Source of the DNA: Schistosoma haematobium
Lineage: Eukaryota; Platyhelminthes; Trematoda; Strigeidida; Schistosomatidae
Reading direction: 5' to 3'
Assembly (NCBI RefSeq): GCF_000699445.3
Contig: NC_067201.1
Location: 11,959,501-12,023,500, forward strand
Length of the DNA: 64,000 nt
Both the position numbers and the translations under genes were made by a program. Positions 11,833 to 23,523 of the stretch are shown one piece after another (the first letter of the stretch is position 1; each line of letters begins with the position of its first letter). The notes below the pieces were generated by a model that was not told where the DNA came from, did not search any database, and was given only the letters and a program-made list of their open reading frames with translations.

Positions 11833-12524
11833 TGTGGGCTGTACATTGAATTCAATAAAGGGAAGGAATCCAGAATATCATAGGGTTTCTCATATATTTA
11901 TCATAACTGCATGCTTTTCTTTGTTTACTAACCAATCACAACTTACTATCATTGGTATATCTATGAATTATGTAATAATTGTATCATAACTAACAGTGTA
12001 TGAACATTAAATGATCTAAATGATAAAAAAATTCCAGAGTAAATAGAATCATGGTGTATAGAATAATTCAGCAAAAATTACATGTTCGATTTTTATTCGA
12101 GACTGTCTTTGAAGTGTTGATGATAAACAAGAGCTTTTATGTAATCCATACTTAAACGGTAAATGTAAGATTTTAACTTCAGACTATTAACAGACTCATG
12201 ACAGAACAATTAGATTATTCGGGAAATAAATCAAAATTTTGTGGATAGAATCAAGATAGAAACTAGTCTACACTTTAGTTTTAGTTATAAACATGAACAT
12301 ATCATACACCAACTAAACTCACTATAAATTGGATAATAGGACATTAATTACTAATCAATGATCAATTTGTGCATATCTCAGTTTTTTTTTCAATAAATCA
12401 ATGATACTTAACTACCTTACTGGCAGTGTCTATGACTGAATGTTTCTAGTTCAAATGCTATAGGTAACATTATTTTCATTATGACACATAAATACTCCTT
12501 ATTGATGAAATGAATATTGGGTAT

Positions 12525-12600
12525 ATCTTGAAGTTTGCGTTGATGATGTCGTTCAAAAAAAAACGATGAAAACTCTACAATCAAACCATCCAGCTCAAAG
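12525..12600 (+). ncRNA. Penelope-type tail with degenerate hammerhead-like motif
   Basis: Similar to 9020-9090: TTGATGA (consensus CTGATGA), a GTCGTT/AACGAT stem II closed over an A-run, then GATGAAAAC and AAACCATCCAGCTCA. The first core base is changed, so cleavage is improbable. No Penelope coding sequence is attached. Confidence 0.4.
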
Positions 12601-12879
12601 AATTAAACCCTACTAAAATCATTCAGCTGAGCTACAAAATTTCTCCATTATCTCAGAGTATATCTTGTAAATATCTCCTAATTATAGTATAAACTTTTTC
12701 TATACTTATAGGGTAATCTTTGATTAAAATTTTATTTTATTTTTCTTATTTTGTTTAACGAAAATCTATAAGCTTTTAAGCAATCTAGAAAGGTAACGTT
12801 ATTACTAAGTAATAACAGACTGATCAATTGCAGTCTTAAACCTCAATGGGAAGATCAAACAAAACAATACCAAGTGAAT

Positions 12880-13095
12880 TTAAAACTTCACCCGATTGCA
12901 CAAGCAAGTGGCTATCAGGACTCAGTAGCTAAGTGGATAACGTGGTGGTGTTTGAAGCGAATGGTAATGGGTTCGAGTCCCAGAGTGAGCATCAACTCTG
13001 AGATGCAGGTACATCCAACTGACGATTCTCAAATAGGATGAAACGTGAGTCAAACTGGATTCCACTTCTAGCCACTATCCATCTTTGTTTATAAC
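12880..13095 (+). mobile_element. Sm-alpha-like SINE (family A) with hammerhead
   Basis: A tRNA-like Pol III promoter is visible: A box TAGCTAAGTGG at 12926-12936 and B box GGTTCGAGTCC at 12970-12980. CTGACGA (13019-13025) and GAAAC (about 13039-13043) give the hammerhead core. Stem II is weakened (TTCT against GGAT). Just upstream, 12820-12880 resembles the 3' tail of another unit (ACTGATCAATTGCAGTC), so this looks like the junction of a tandem pair. Sm-alpha elements with hammerheads are known in schistosomes. Confidence 0.75.
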
Positions 13096-13515
13096 AACCT
13101 TGTTAGTTAAAAAAGAATGATGAACAATGAAAAATCTTTTTTTCCAAAAAAAAAACGATACTATTCATTGAATAAAAAAGAAGAATAAGAGGGAGAAATC
13201 AATTACAACTAGTAAAACCTGATCATATGAACTGATCTTATCTAATAACCAACGGAAGAAGAAAACAAAAGAAAAAAGAACAATAACATTCAGAAATCTC
13301 ATATAATTCAGTCTAGTTTTTATTTTATTTTCCTACTGATATTCAATATGGTAAGTTAATGACTTTTCTTATATTTTGATCGACTTATGTTTAGTTAACA
13401 TTAGATAATGAAAAACATAGTGAGTATATGAGAAGTAATAAAGTTTTAAAGATTTACCTATCTATAGAATGAATTTATTGATACGTATTCTTATGAGTGT
13501 TTTCTGAATAGTGTT

Positions 13516-13917
13516 TAGTTAGCGAATTAGTTTTCTACGGGATGGATTGATTAATTCCATGCCCAACCATCCTCCTTTAGACGGGCATGGGACTGGCAAT
13601 AGCTTCAGAGGGGCTCCTGGTGGAGAGAACAAACCAAATTTCAGTGGAGGAAGAAATCAGGAAGAAACGATGGAAGTGGATAGGACACATATTGAGGAAA
13701 GCACACAAATGCATTACAAGACAAGATCTCACACGGAATTGTCAAGATCAAACGAGAGACGGAAGACCAAAGAACAGATTACGTCGAGAAATGGAGACAG
13801 ACATGAGAAGAATAAACAACAATTGAGTAGAACTAGAAAGAAAGGCTCAGAAAAGAGTGGGTTGGAGAATGTTTGTCGGTGGCCTTTGCTCCATTTGGAG
13901 TAACTGGTATAAGTAAG
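13516..13917 (+). mobile_element. Composite repeat: GAATTAGTTTTCTACGGG module plus RTE 3' end
   Basis: Same architecture as 7331-7711. Module 13516-13610 is followed by an RTE C-terminal region. Two shifted frames share the RTE signature: [20 protein letters not shown] with IGHILRK, then ITRQDLTRN. The end is GGTATAAGTAAGTGA. It is 5'-truncated and frameshifted. Confidence 0.65.
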
Positions 13918-13944
13918 TGAGGATTGTTATGAGGTTAAAGTTAT

Positions 13945-14115
13945 CCATTATGTTTTCAGTGGTTCAATACGTAGTATTTAACGGTTTCAATCAATTTGTC
14001 GTTCACTTAGTAAGTGAATACTACATAGTCATGTGCTGTTTTCACTAAATATTTCATTTCAAGTCCCGAGTTCCACTATATTTGTGTTTTTTCAACTGGT
14101 ACTTCACGATGCGCT
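13945..14115. repeat. Dispersed repeat F, copy 2
   Basis: Collinear with 2800-2983 (GTCGTTCACTTAGT, GTGTTTTTTCAACTGG, ACTTCACGATG). It directly follows the RTE tail of the composite repeat. Class unknown; possibly LTR-derived. Confidence 0.5.
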
Positions 14116-14119
14116 ATAC

Positions 14120-15735
14120 TAATGTGTTCTAAGCAGATAACTTGGATATCTGTCAACTATCGAAGTGAATTCTTTGGTGAAATTGCACGCTTATATGCAT
14201 TAATTGCTCATTGTTCGAATGAAGAAATGGTTGAAAGTGGAGAATATAGCATACTGATTGAATATTAAAAACGTGATGAATTAACTAAAAGTTGTCATAA
14301 ATAATGCCATGGTTCCAAATGTGGTTGTGTCGACACCTAAGTAATATCAAATTAGTGTCATGATGTATATCATGATGAGACATTATATACGAAAGAAGGT
14401 TGAATACTTACTTACGCCGGCTTAGTAAACAAGAATTTTTTGTTAGGAATGAAAATCTCAATTTACGAGTATTAATTAGGTGGCTAAAAATGGAAATCAA
14501 AGCGATAATTACTACTAATAGTGAGCATTGAAATTGTTTATTACAGGATGATACCGTTTTATTTCTCATTATGTCAATAAACTGTACTATGAACCGTTTA
14601 ATTACATACAGTGTGCTAAGCGATACAATTGATCTGATCATACCTTGTCCACAAATATTATGATAATGTAATATCATAAATGTGAAAGAGAAAACCTCTT
14701 GTGTAAACGACAGAAACCGTACACCTTGAATTGATTTATACTGAGTAAGGGTAAATACTGATCGAATTAACCATGATAAAGTTCACGTGTTCATATGTGA
14801 ATATGCGTATATAAAATGATTATAAATACCTCTTTATTGAATTGAAGTTTCCTAATACGGTGAACGAATATACTCCTGAAATTTAATGTAAGTGATTATT
14901 TCTCATATTAAAGATCATCATGAAAATTGGGGTAAAACATATAACAACGAACAGTATTGTTTTCTATTAGATCGTCATCAGGCTTTACTATAATATATAT
15001 AGTAATATTTATGTTGATATACGAAAATACTAAAAGAGTTATGACGATTTACGAGTGAATGATTACATTGAAATGTATTATGTAACTAACTACATATAGT
15101 AGATAAACAGTACAAGTTGATGGTAAGATGCAAGATGTACTAGAAGTGATCTGAATAATGTAAAATAAACATTCTAATCAACAGTTCAATAAATGAATTA
15201 GGTTAAACTTGGGTAAATAGGCATTAACATTATAATCACTAAAATTTAGGAAAATCATGTTATCTAACTAGAAACAACATTGTTCATTTATAAGAGTTAT
15301 TCTAATTACTAAACATATTTAAAGCTACTGTTCTCAGTTGTTGACATTTCCGTAAGAATTCGACAGAAAACCTAAGACTATGATAAATAAACAGTTGTAT
15401 CAGTGAATACTGGAAAACTTAAAAGCAACTGTTTGAAGATTTGATATAACTATTAGGTGATTTTTCTCGTATTACTAAGCATATGCTTGTTTTAATCTAT
15501 TCAGATGGATTAGTAGACATAAATGTAGTATAACCTTAGCTTTTTTCTGTTGTAAATCATCTCAAACATCACCTATTATTCAGTAAAGTCAAATAATGTT
15601 GTCTCACTTGTGATAAGTTAATGTTAACCGGTCATATTTTGACTAATAGCTTTTAAGTTTTAATGTGAAATTCAAAACAGAATGGAGACTGTTAATTACA
15701 TTTTTGTGTTAAGGGATCATATAGATTGTTCGACT
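14120..15735. other. AT-rich stretch, no gene
   Basis: Nothing with family similarity. A CTTACTTACGCCGG at about 14406-14421 resembles the reverse of an RTE 3' tip and may be a tiny remnant. Confidence 0.4.
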
Positions 15736-15739
15736 TTCA

Positions 15740-15900
15740 ATTTGAAATTTCCCAGTAGTGCATATCTGTGACATCGTCGGGGATCGAATCCAGGACATCC
15801 AGACCTCATTGTATGCACTTAACTTTGAGATCATTGAGTTAGGATTCAGTGGTTTCAATTTGTAACTTCAGTCGATCCGTAGATCAGATTACTGGTGTGA
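15740..15900 (-). mobile_element. Decayed tRNA-head SINE, family C-like
   Basis: On the minus strand a B-box-like GGATTCGATCCCCG (about 15776-15791) lies downstream of a diverged A-box region near 15830-15860. The layout matches the head of the family C copy at 42095-42335. The hammerhead part is not recognisable. Confidence 0.4.
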
Positions 15901-15904
15901 TCGT

Positions 15905-16700
15905 GAATATATATTACTGACGCCTCTTCTGCTAGTAACAAAAAAATCTCTTCAGAGCTTTCTTGCTTTTAATTAGTTGTTTAACTAAGATCGGTTCATG
16001 ATATTTGACTAAAATACTAATCACTTGAAGAACAAAATATCTGCAAATATATGTATATGTATAACATTATTCGGAGTGGCTAAGAACAGAAGGAAACGGC
16101 TCAATAAGAAGTTCAATAATCGAACACCTTGTGAACACAGGTCGCTCAATCAAGACAAACTCTGTGTTCAAAGTCATCTATAAGGTAAGTAGAAGTCTTC
16201 CAAAAAATTATATTGCATCTTCTAAACATTGTCAATAGCAATAGCCATACATCTGGGAAAACTAGAATTGTGTGTCTGAAAGAGTTTGGTACAACCTTTT
16301 CTTCTACCATGGTTTTAATGTCTCATAGTTTGATTTTCTTCATACTATTCTTTGTTTGCAACCATCTATTTCGCCTTCCAACTTCCCATTGAACCTTTTA
16401 CTCTTAACTGGTTTATTTCTGTTTCTATGACCCTCCTGATTACATTTAATCTCAATTTCAACATTTTATCTTATCATACTGAGCCATCTTTTTCCAATGA
16501 TAAATTCCCTATCTTTATGATGAATAAATAAATCCTTAACAATCAAACTATCATTAGTTTCCTTGTTTAAAAAAAAAAAAACTTTTTAATACCTTTATTT
16601 ATTCTGTGTCACTGTCACCATGTCTAACAGACATTCATTATCATCATTATTGTAATTATTACCATCCTGTAAAATAAGTTCGGTTTGTGTTACCGATGTC
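15905..16700. other. Non-coding stretch
   Basis: AT-rich with an A-run near 16568-16581. No gene or shared repeat was recognised. Confidence 0.4.
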
Positions 16701-16714
16701 TAAACTAAACATTT

Positions 16715-17109
16715 TTATTGTATGATTCTCAGATTCTCGGTTGTCTACGCAAGATGCTCAACATCCATTGGCCGGATACCATCAGCAACAGCCTTCTGTG
16801 GGAGAGAACAAACCAGCTTCCAACTGAAGAGGAAATTAGGAAAAGGCGATGGAAACGGATGGGACATAGATTACGTAAATCATCAAACTGCATCACGAGG
16901 CAAGCCCCGACTTGGAATCCTGAACGGAAGCGGAAAAGAGGAAAGCCAAAGAACACATTACGTCGATAAATAAAAGCAGATATGAAAAGGATGAATAGGA
17001 ACTGGAAGGAGTTGGAAAGGATTGCTCAGGACAGGGTTGGATGGAGAATGCTGGTGAGCGACCTATGCTCCTTCATGAGGAGTAACAGGCGTAAGCAAGT
17101 AAGTAAGTA
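16715..17109 (+). mobile_element. RTE non-LTR retrotransposon, 3' end
   Basis: Plus-strand frames give [16 protein letters not shown] / [41 protein letters not shown] and [13 protein letters not shown], the conserved C-terminus of the window's RTE family. [15 protein letters not shown] sequence follows, then AGGCGTAAGCAAGTAAGTAAGTAA. It is 5'-truncated with at least one frameshift. Confidence 0.75.
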
Positions 17110-17764
17110 ATTCCGTTTACTAAAGATAATAATTAATAAATGAGAATTCTTGAAAGTTACATAAATAATTGAAATGAATAAGAAAATATCCTCCAAATAC
17201 ATAAACTCATACAAACATATTTTAATAAGAGGATATCTTAAAAATAAGAACTTTCGAATAGTTTCACAGTATTTTGGGCATCGAATTCATGTAAGACACT
17301 AAAGAGGAAGAATTGTATTGGTAAAATCAGTTGAAACGTTGAATTTACTTCAAATTCATTCAATAAGAGTTTACAACCACAATTCTTCCTCTTTAAAAAA
17401 ATATCCTTATTGATAAATAACCTACAGATTGTACTTTTATAATGAAGTCTCAATTTAACTTCTTTAATATTATTATTATCCGATTAATAATACTATATAT
17501 AAAATCTGTTGATGTATTGAAGAGAACTTATAGTTTACAGATGGTACAATAAAAGAAAAATACTTTTTGTTTGTTTTGTTTTATTTTAGATACCGACTTT
17601 TAAGAATTTACTTCATCCATGTAGATTTTGTCAAAGTTTTAAAGCATGTTAAAATTTATACTTTATTCCTTTTGTTTGTTTGTTCAAAACAATCATAAGT
17701 GATACACATTTAAAAGTAGTACATCTAATCAACTCTTTGTTTTATTTAATAAATATCGCGCGAG

Positions 17765-17885
17765 ATATTGATAAGTCCTGGATTGAAATCTCGTGGGATG
17801 GGATTGTGAATGAGCACTACTGAAGAATTCCATACTAGGATGAAACAGTCATCAAGTGCATTCAAGTTTTTCCACGGTGGTCTTA
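17765..17885 (+). mobile_element. Partial family B SINE with hammerhead remnant
   Basis: Contains a B-box-like GGATTGAAATCTC, a GAGCACTACTGAAGA segment and GGATGAAAC, matching the ribozyme end of family B. The core bases CTGAAGA and GAAA are present, but stem II and stem I carry mismatches. It directly precedes a full-length unit in the same orientation, as in a tandem dimer. Confidence 0.55.
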
Positions 17886-18225
17886 TGCTTACTAGTGACT
17901 GGTTTCAAGAGGTATTTCCTGGAGTTCTAATGAGAAGCCATAACTGATGGAGTTCAACCGGGTCTGTTGTGAGTGGTAACTTACTGATGACAATAGTGGA
18001 TGTGTCGCTCAATTCCGTGGATTGGTTGAAGTTAGACATTAACACTGTCGGATGCCGATCGGCTCATTGGTCTAGAGATTAAGGGTTTGCGCGCAAGACT
18101 GATAGATCCTGGGTTCGATTCCCGCGAGGCGGGGTCGTAGATGCGCACTACTGAGGAATCCCATTTAGTACTTCCAATTTTTTTCCATCATGGTCTAGCT
18201 TCAATTGATACATGAATTCAAATAT
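17886..18225 (+). mobile_element. Family B tRNA-head SINE, near full length
   Basis: Starts with the family B leader (TGCTTACTAGTGACTGGTTT) and continues through TGGAGTTCAACCGGGTCTG. The head GGCTCATTGGTCTAGAGATT and B box GGGTTCGATTCCCGCG are at about 18059-18126. Downstream, GCGCACTACTGAGGAATCCC begins the hammerhead, but a deletion removes the GGAC-GAAAC half. The tail ends TAGCTTCAATTGATACATGA. Confidence 0.7.
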
Positions 18226-18591
18226 AAAATTACTAGAATCTCCATAAAACCCCTTATAATAGTAATAATAATATCATTTATTTTTAAAAAGCATCTGTTT
18301 ACAATTTAATATTATGATTGAAGATGAAATATAGTTGAATGCAAAATATAATTCATATGTAGGGTAATTAATAATATCATGGTGGTCATAAATGAGAATA
18401 AAGTTCATTCTAATCTAAGAAAAGATTCTTTTCTTTTCTAAACAGAAAACTGTTATGTTTCAACAAATCAACAACAACAACAACAGCAAAAATGGATCAC
18501 AATATGTATACCGACTAATCGAGTTGTTGATAAATATGATTTCTTAATCAAATAAGTTTCATTGTTTCCATTATAATTTTAATCAATTTAA

Positions 18592-18810
18592 AATGAGACT
18601 ATAATTTATGAATAATGTTTGAGCAATATTGAAGTGATCTTTAGAATGTCTACCTAATTACTGGGGTTAAATAAGGGTTATAATGCTGTTGCTAGGGGAT
18701 AAGGGTATCAAGACTCCATTTAAACAAATGAATGAATAAATTTTATGCCAAAATCCAAGACCTATTATCTTAAATCTGAATTGTTCATTGATAAATCATA
18801 GTTTTGCTCA
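18592..18810. mobile_element. MITE with inverted termini, short copy
   Basis: The left end ATGAGACTATAATTTATGAA and the right end ATAAATCATAGTTTTGCTCA are inverted and match, with changes, the termini at 19989-20277 and 55630-56376. The inside shares GCCAAAATCCAAGACCTATT with the copy at 55630-56376. There is no transposase, so it is non-autonomous. Confidence 0.5.
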
Positions 18811-18949
18811 TTTTAGTTATCTGTTATAATAAATAATCAACATTTTTAGTGGAAGTTATTCAAACTATTCAAATAACCCATTGTATCATTGAATAAAAAT
18901 AATAAAAAGAATTCAACGAAGAAAACTTTCTTCTTGGTGAAATTTGGTT

Positions 18950-19448
18950 GGTTGGTTGGTTAAAAGTTCACTTCAAACAACTAAGCATATGTTAAAACAG
19001 TATAGTTCAAGTATTCATTCACTTCCTTATTTTGTATAGGCATTATATTTCCCGTTATCTTATGGTGAATGTTGAGAGGCTTTGTTTATCTGAACAAATA
19101 ATCCCACACTCCACTGGACTGCGCGAAGATGTAAATAAAGACCTATTCACTACTTGTCTGGTTTCTTCTATCAATAGCACGTCGGGCTAACCAGTTTCGT
19201 GCCTCTAGGTAACCTACGTGCTATTGATAGAAGAAACCAGACAAGTAGTGAATAGGTCTTTATTTACATCTTCGCGCAGTCCAGTGGAGTGTGGGATTAT
19301 TTGTTCAGATAAACAAAGCCTCTCAACATTCACCATAAGATAACGGGAAATATAATGCCTATACAAAATAAGGAAGTGAATGAATACTTGAACTATACTG
19401 TTTTAACATATGCTTAGTTGTTTGAAGTGAACTCTTGACCAACCAACC
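18950..19448. repeat. Near-perfect long palindrome (two ~233-bp arms, 33-bp spacer)
   Basis: Arm 18950-19182 and arm 19216-19448 are reverse complements base for base over nearly their whole length; the only differences I saw are near the outer end (TTAAAAGTTC against TCAAGAGTTC). The spacer is 19183-19215. A TTGGTTGG-type repeat marks the outer edge. It could be a fold-back element, a recent inverted duplication of an LTR fragment, or a read or assembly artefact. A transcript would form a long hairpin. Confidence 0.9.
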
Positions 19449-19631
19449 TAAGCTATTACAAAATCATTTACATAAATTGTACATTCATATTTATAATTAT
19501 ATACAAAATGTAGAAAGATAGAAAAGATTACATCATAAACTGATTCAAGACTTTTATTATCAGATTTCATTGAAAAGAAAATTTTCTTTGTTCAATTCTC
19601 TTTACTTTTATTCAGATTACATTTGTTAAAT

Positions 19632-19935
19632 TATAGTGAAACTGTGGTGTATGCTACTGATGTCAACAGATACAAGTAGTATGTATCATCAATCGAAAGT
19701 AAGATGCCTGGAGGCAAAAGATTAAGAAATCCAAGGAAAAGAAAATCAGAACAGAGAATGATTAGTGTGGAAATGAAGGAACAAGAAAGTTTGAGACAAA
19801 CTGACTGACATTTTGCAAATGAAGTATTTTTATTGTATGATTCTCAGAGTTTATTAAGATATCTTGTAATGTTGTACTCAAATACATTTGATTATGCTCA
19901 CTGATGTTCTCATTCATTACAAAACTATCGATATA
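19632..19935 (+). repeat. Dispersed repeat D, copy 1
   Basis: Shares AGTGAAACTGTGGTGTATGC, an MPGGKRLRNPRKRK-coding stretch (19704-19745), the CATTTTGCAAATGAAGTATT block and the ATGTTGTACTCAAATACATT end with three other copies: 34030-34345, and in reverse 35530-35800 and 63835-64000. The short basic reading frame is broken in the other copies. Class unknown. Confidence 0.6.
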
Positions 19936-19988
19936 ACATAGAATACTCTGTAATGAATATATTATTCAGTACTTCAAATTATATTAAG

Positions 19989-20277
19989 TGGTGAAACTAT
20001 CATTTATGGACGAACCAATCAAGTACATGATAAGAGGTATCGGATTTTGGCGCGAAATTCACTCATTCATTTGACAAAATAAGGTTTTAGCATTATAGCT
20101 GATATCAGTTCGTGATGAAAACCCTAAATATAATTTCTAATCTTGACCGTCAACTGTACATCACAATTTGAACTCCTCACACAGGTTTATAACCCTCATT
20201 TGGTCCTATTTATGAGGTGAATACTATTAAGGTCACTTTAGCATCGCTCAAAGGTCGTCCATAAATTAGTCTTACCA
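19989..20277. mobile_element. MITE with ~25-bp terminal inverted repeats
   Basis: The left terminus TGGTGAAACTATCATTTATG, followed by GACGA, and the right terminus TCGTCCATAAATTAGTCTTA, followed by CCA, are inverted repeats with few mismatches. The inside (GCTGATATCAGTTCGTGATG and following) is the reverse of 55690-55825. A 289-bp element without coding sequence fits a non-autonomous DNA transposon. The target duplication is not clear enough to name a superfamily. Confidence 0.65.
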
Positions 20278-20397
20278 TAAACAAATTTTGATGTTTATTT
20301 TTATTATTAAATGATATTAGTTTAAACTGGACGAATATCTCAGTTAAGCTTGAGATTTATCAAGTTTGTTAGTTTATATCTTTACATAAACGTAAAT

Positions 20398-20920
20398 TCT
20401 CCCCCAAATGCTCTGGTACGGCCGAGAGTGGGGAGAGTCCGCTCTCCCTCTTCAAATGCTCCCACATGGCCACGCGTATACAGCCTCTGCCAGGGAAGTC
20501 CTACGCACTGCCTTCTCGTGGCCGGGGTGTTGTTTACGAAATTGAGAGGACGAAAAGTGAATGTCCGGTGCTTTAACCGGGTTGGTGGACACGGAGAGTC
20601 CATCTAGAGGAGTTGGAAAACCCTGATTCCAAACCAATGGTGCACATGGACTCCAGTACCCTGAGGGAACGAATGGCGTACGAACCAATCATTGGTCACC
20701 GGCAACTATGGGACTATATCTCTTGGCGTTTCTCCACTGCCTTATGAATCAGACCTTTAGGTCAAAAGCTACGGGTGTGACCCATAAGAAAACCACCTGC
20801 TTCGGTTCGAGCACGCAGACAGTATCACAGCCCTCACACAGATCAAATGAGATTTGTGTGGTTCATATGTATCTGATGCCCCCTTGTACTAATATCTATC
20901 TGTTCAAATAAATAAATAAA
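20398..20920 (-). repeat. GC-richer dispersed repeat E, copy 2
   Basis: Reverse-complement copy of 11335-11832. The stretch 20450-20690 is nearly identical to its partner, and the 3' end (GTACTAATATCTATCTGTTC side) is more diverged. The two copies are 8.5 kb apart and inverted. Confidence 0.7.
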
Positions 20921-21129
20921 CATAGATTCTGAACATTTACATCAATCATATGGTTATTTCAATGCTTCTAAGTTACTGAAATGAAGTGGAATTATATTTA
21001 TTTATTATTTTTAATAATAAACGATAACTAAATAGAAAAAAAATCATATTACTGAAAATAACTTTTTAAGTCTATTGAATGATGAGTTTAAGTGTAATGA
21101 AATTGTAAATCATTTAAAATCTCTAAATA

Positions 21130-21470
21130 TACTTAAATTCATTTGGTGTTGTTATTAACTCGTATCTTTCCACTGTTATTTATGACTTCAATTGATCAAA
21201 CTCTTATTGGCAAATATGCATGCTGTGCGGATTGCCTCGATATTGCCTTAAGTCACAAGCATTATAAGCAAAGATGGATGGTGGATAGCAGTGGAATGCA
21301 GAACCCACACTTCCTCCTATTTTGGGCTCGTCAGCCAGATGTACCTACATCTCAGAGATGATGTTCACACTGAGACTCGAACATAGTACCGTTCGCTTCA
21401 AACACCATCACGTTATCCACTTAGATACTGAGTCCTGATAGCCACCTGGGGGTGAAGTTCAAATTCACTT
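21130..21470 (-). mobile_element. Sm-alpha-like SINE (family A), near full length, ribozyme decayed
   Basis: On the minus strand a GGACTCAGTATCTAAGTGG head (about 21435-21417) is followed by a GTTCGAGTCTCAG B box, a CTGACGAG core half, then CCCAAAATAGGAGGAAG, in which the GAAA half is destroyed. The long tail contains AAGGCAATATCGAGGCAATC and TGATCAATTGAAGTC. Length is about 330 bp. Confidence 0.7.
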
Positions 21471-21665
21471 GGTATTGTTTGCTTGTATCTTCCTAAAGTT
21501 TTTTTACGACCGCAATTGTTCAGTCTCTTGTTGGCATTCGTGCATCCTGTGTGAACTGCCTCCATATTACCTTAAGTCACAAGCTTGTGACATATGCCAA
21601 CATGAGACTGATCAATTGCTCTTCTAAAACAACAATGGGAAGATACAAGCAAACAATACCAAGTG
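21471..21665. mobile_element. Two inverted Sm-alpha-like tail fragments
   Basis: 21471-21590 is a minus-strand family A tail (GGTATTGTTTGCTTGTATCT). 21590-21665 is the same tail on the plus strand (ACTGATCAATTGCTCTTC...ACAATACCAAGTGA). They meet near AAGCTTGTGACATATGCC and form an imperfect palindrome. Confidence 0.6.
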
Positions 21666-22294
21666 ATCATATTACTTGTCAGGATCATTTGTTTATGTAT
21701 TTGCATCTATACAAAGCATCGAAGAAAAATATACTGAAATGAAGAGTTTCCTCGTGTAGTGACAAATGTGCAATCGGAGCAATTAACACAATCAACACTA
21801 AAGATTAAAACAGATAATAATGATCACCGTCAGTTAATTAACTGGTCCGAATATCTAGTTGACAGTTTAAGTAAATTGTATAGCTTTTTATAAACAATTG
21901 ACTTAACAATCGTAAATACTAGAATTTGGCATTGTGTCGTCCTGGATACCGACATGAGAGTTTAAATTATTCATTTCAACTGAAAGCCTTGAATATAATC
22001 CATCATTCTAATATGTTGTTATCTACATTTTTTAAGTGTATATCTGTCACTTCTATGACAAAATGTAGTTTTTAAGGCTTAGTATATTCAGTATTCGCGA
22101 TACATATTCCATAAATAGATTTTACAATTGTAAAAAATCTGCGACACATTAGATCATGGTAAAGAGGACATAAGGAAATACAACAGAATGTCTGCTTCAG
22201 GTGGTACTTCAGTAGTTTGAAATATCAAACATTTGTAGACAAACGAAAGTTGTATTAGCAATAATATGTATTCTTTACTAATCTGGTTATTAAA

Positions 22295-23357
22295 AGTATA
22301 CACATGCTTTAATATGTAAAGAATATTGAATAATTATGCAAACGTTACTGATTAATTATAAGCTATTTAAATCATTTATCAGCTTGTACAGGCTTTAAAC
22401 AATAATGAATAATATCTCCCTTGATTTGTTTTTTATTAGTGTATAATTACTTGGCAACAGTTGTAATAATAGAAGAGATTTTCTGGAAATTATAGTAATT
22501 TCAATAGGTCAGTGACTACAGAATATACTGATACCTCCATAACCGTTGTATAAGATAGCGACTATATAGACTATGTAGCTGAGTGAATAACGCTTAAAGT
22601 GTTTAAAGCGAAAAGTATTGAGTTTATGTCTCAATGTCATCATCAATACACCATGATCCAGTTACATCTAGCTGATGGGTTTTAAGTAGCATGAATATGT
22701 ACTTTAGACTCCACTAATAATGAACTACCAAATATAATAATACAAATGATTTGTTTGAAGGTATTCTGTTTCCAGAAAAGTAACAATTATAATAATAGAA
22801 GAGGTTTTGTGGAGGTTGTGGTAAATTCACTAGTTGAGATCATGAGTCAATTGAAGGTAGACCACCATGGAAAATTTGGAAGCATTGAAAGGTCGTTTCG
22901 TCCTATTGTAGGACTCCTCTAACTTTAATTAACTCATGATCTCAACTATTGAAATTACTACAATCTCCACAAAACCCCTTCTGATACTAATCAACATATG
23001 CTCACTAGTGACTGATTTCAAGAGGTATTTCCTGGAGTCCTAGTGAGAAGCAGTGATCAGTGGAGTTCAACTGGGTCTGTTGTGAGATACTAACTCACTG
23101 AAGACAATGGTGGATGCGTCGCTCAATTTCGTGGATTGGTTGAAGTTAGACATTAAAACCGTTGAATGCCGGTTGGCTCAGTGGTCTATAGGTTTAGGGT
23201 TTGCGCAGGAGATTGATAAGTCCTGTGTTCAAATACCGCGGTAAGTGGGGTCATGGTTGAGCACTAGTGAAGAGTTCCACAATAGGAAGGAACAGCCACC
23301 CAGTGCTTGCAGGTTTTCCATGGTTGCCTAGCTTCAATTAACTCATGATCTCAAGTA
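22295..23357 (+). repeat. Left arm of a ~1.06-kb inverted duplication
   Basis: The reverse complement of this block is found at 27297-28356 with only scattered base changes. It includes a decayed Sm-alpha copy (22506-22781), facing SINE tails at 22835-22985, and a family B SINE. The nested order is conserved, so the block was duplicated as a unit after the insertions. Confidence 0.9.
22985..23357 (+). mobile_element. Family B SINE with decayed hammerhead
   Basis: Leader ATATGCTCACTAGTGACTG, then GGCTCAGTGGTCTATAGG as an A-box-like sequence, and GTGTTCAAATACCG as a decayed B box. The ribozyme is changed: GTGAAGA replaces CTGANGA and AGGAACAG replaces GACGAAAC. The tail is CTAGCTTCAATTAACTCATG. 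The copy is mirrored exactly at 27297-27675. Confidence 0.75.
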
Positions 23358-23523
23358 TTGAAATTATAGTAATTTTAAATGTTGACAAACCCATCAAACC
23401 GTTAAAAATTTTTTTATTATTAATAAAGTTTGAAGGGATTTATATTTACTTTCTTTTTCTGTCAAAAAAAAACTTTCTCCTGAGATTTAATAACTCAGAC
23501 CTTATTCAAATAATTAGTTTCTC

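Noticed and set aside
11551..11989. Two overlapping open frames with identical partners at 20382-20688
   Set aside because: They are products of dispersed repeat E. Overlap in two frames and identity between repeat copies argue against host genes.
12926..12980. Possible tRNA gene (TAGCTAAGTGG and GGTTCGAGTCC)
   Set aside because: This is the known Sm-alpha Pol III head; a full cloverleaf cannot be formed.
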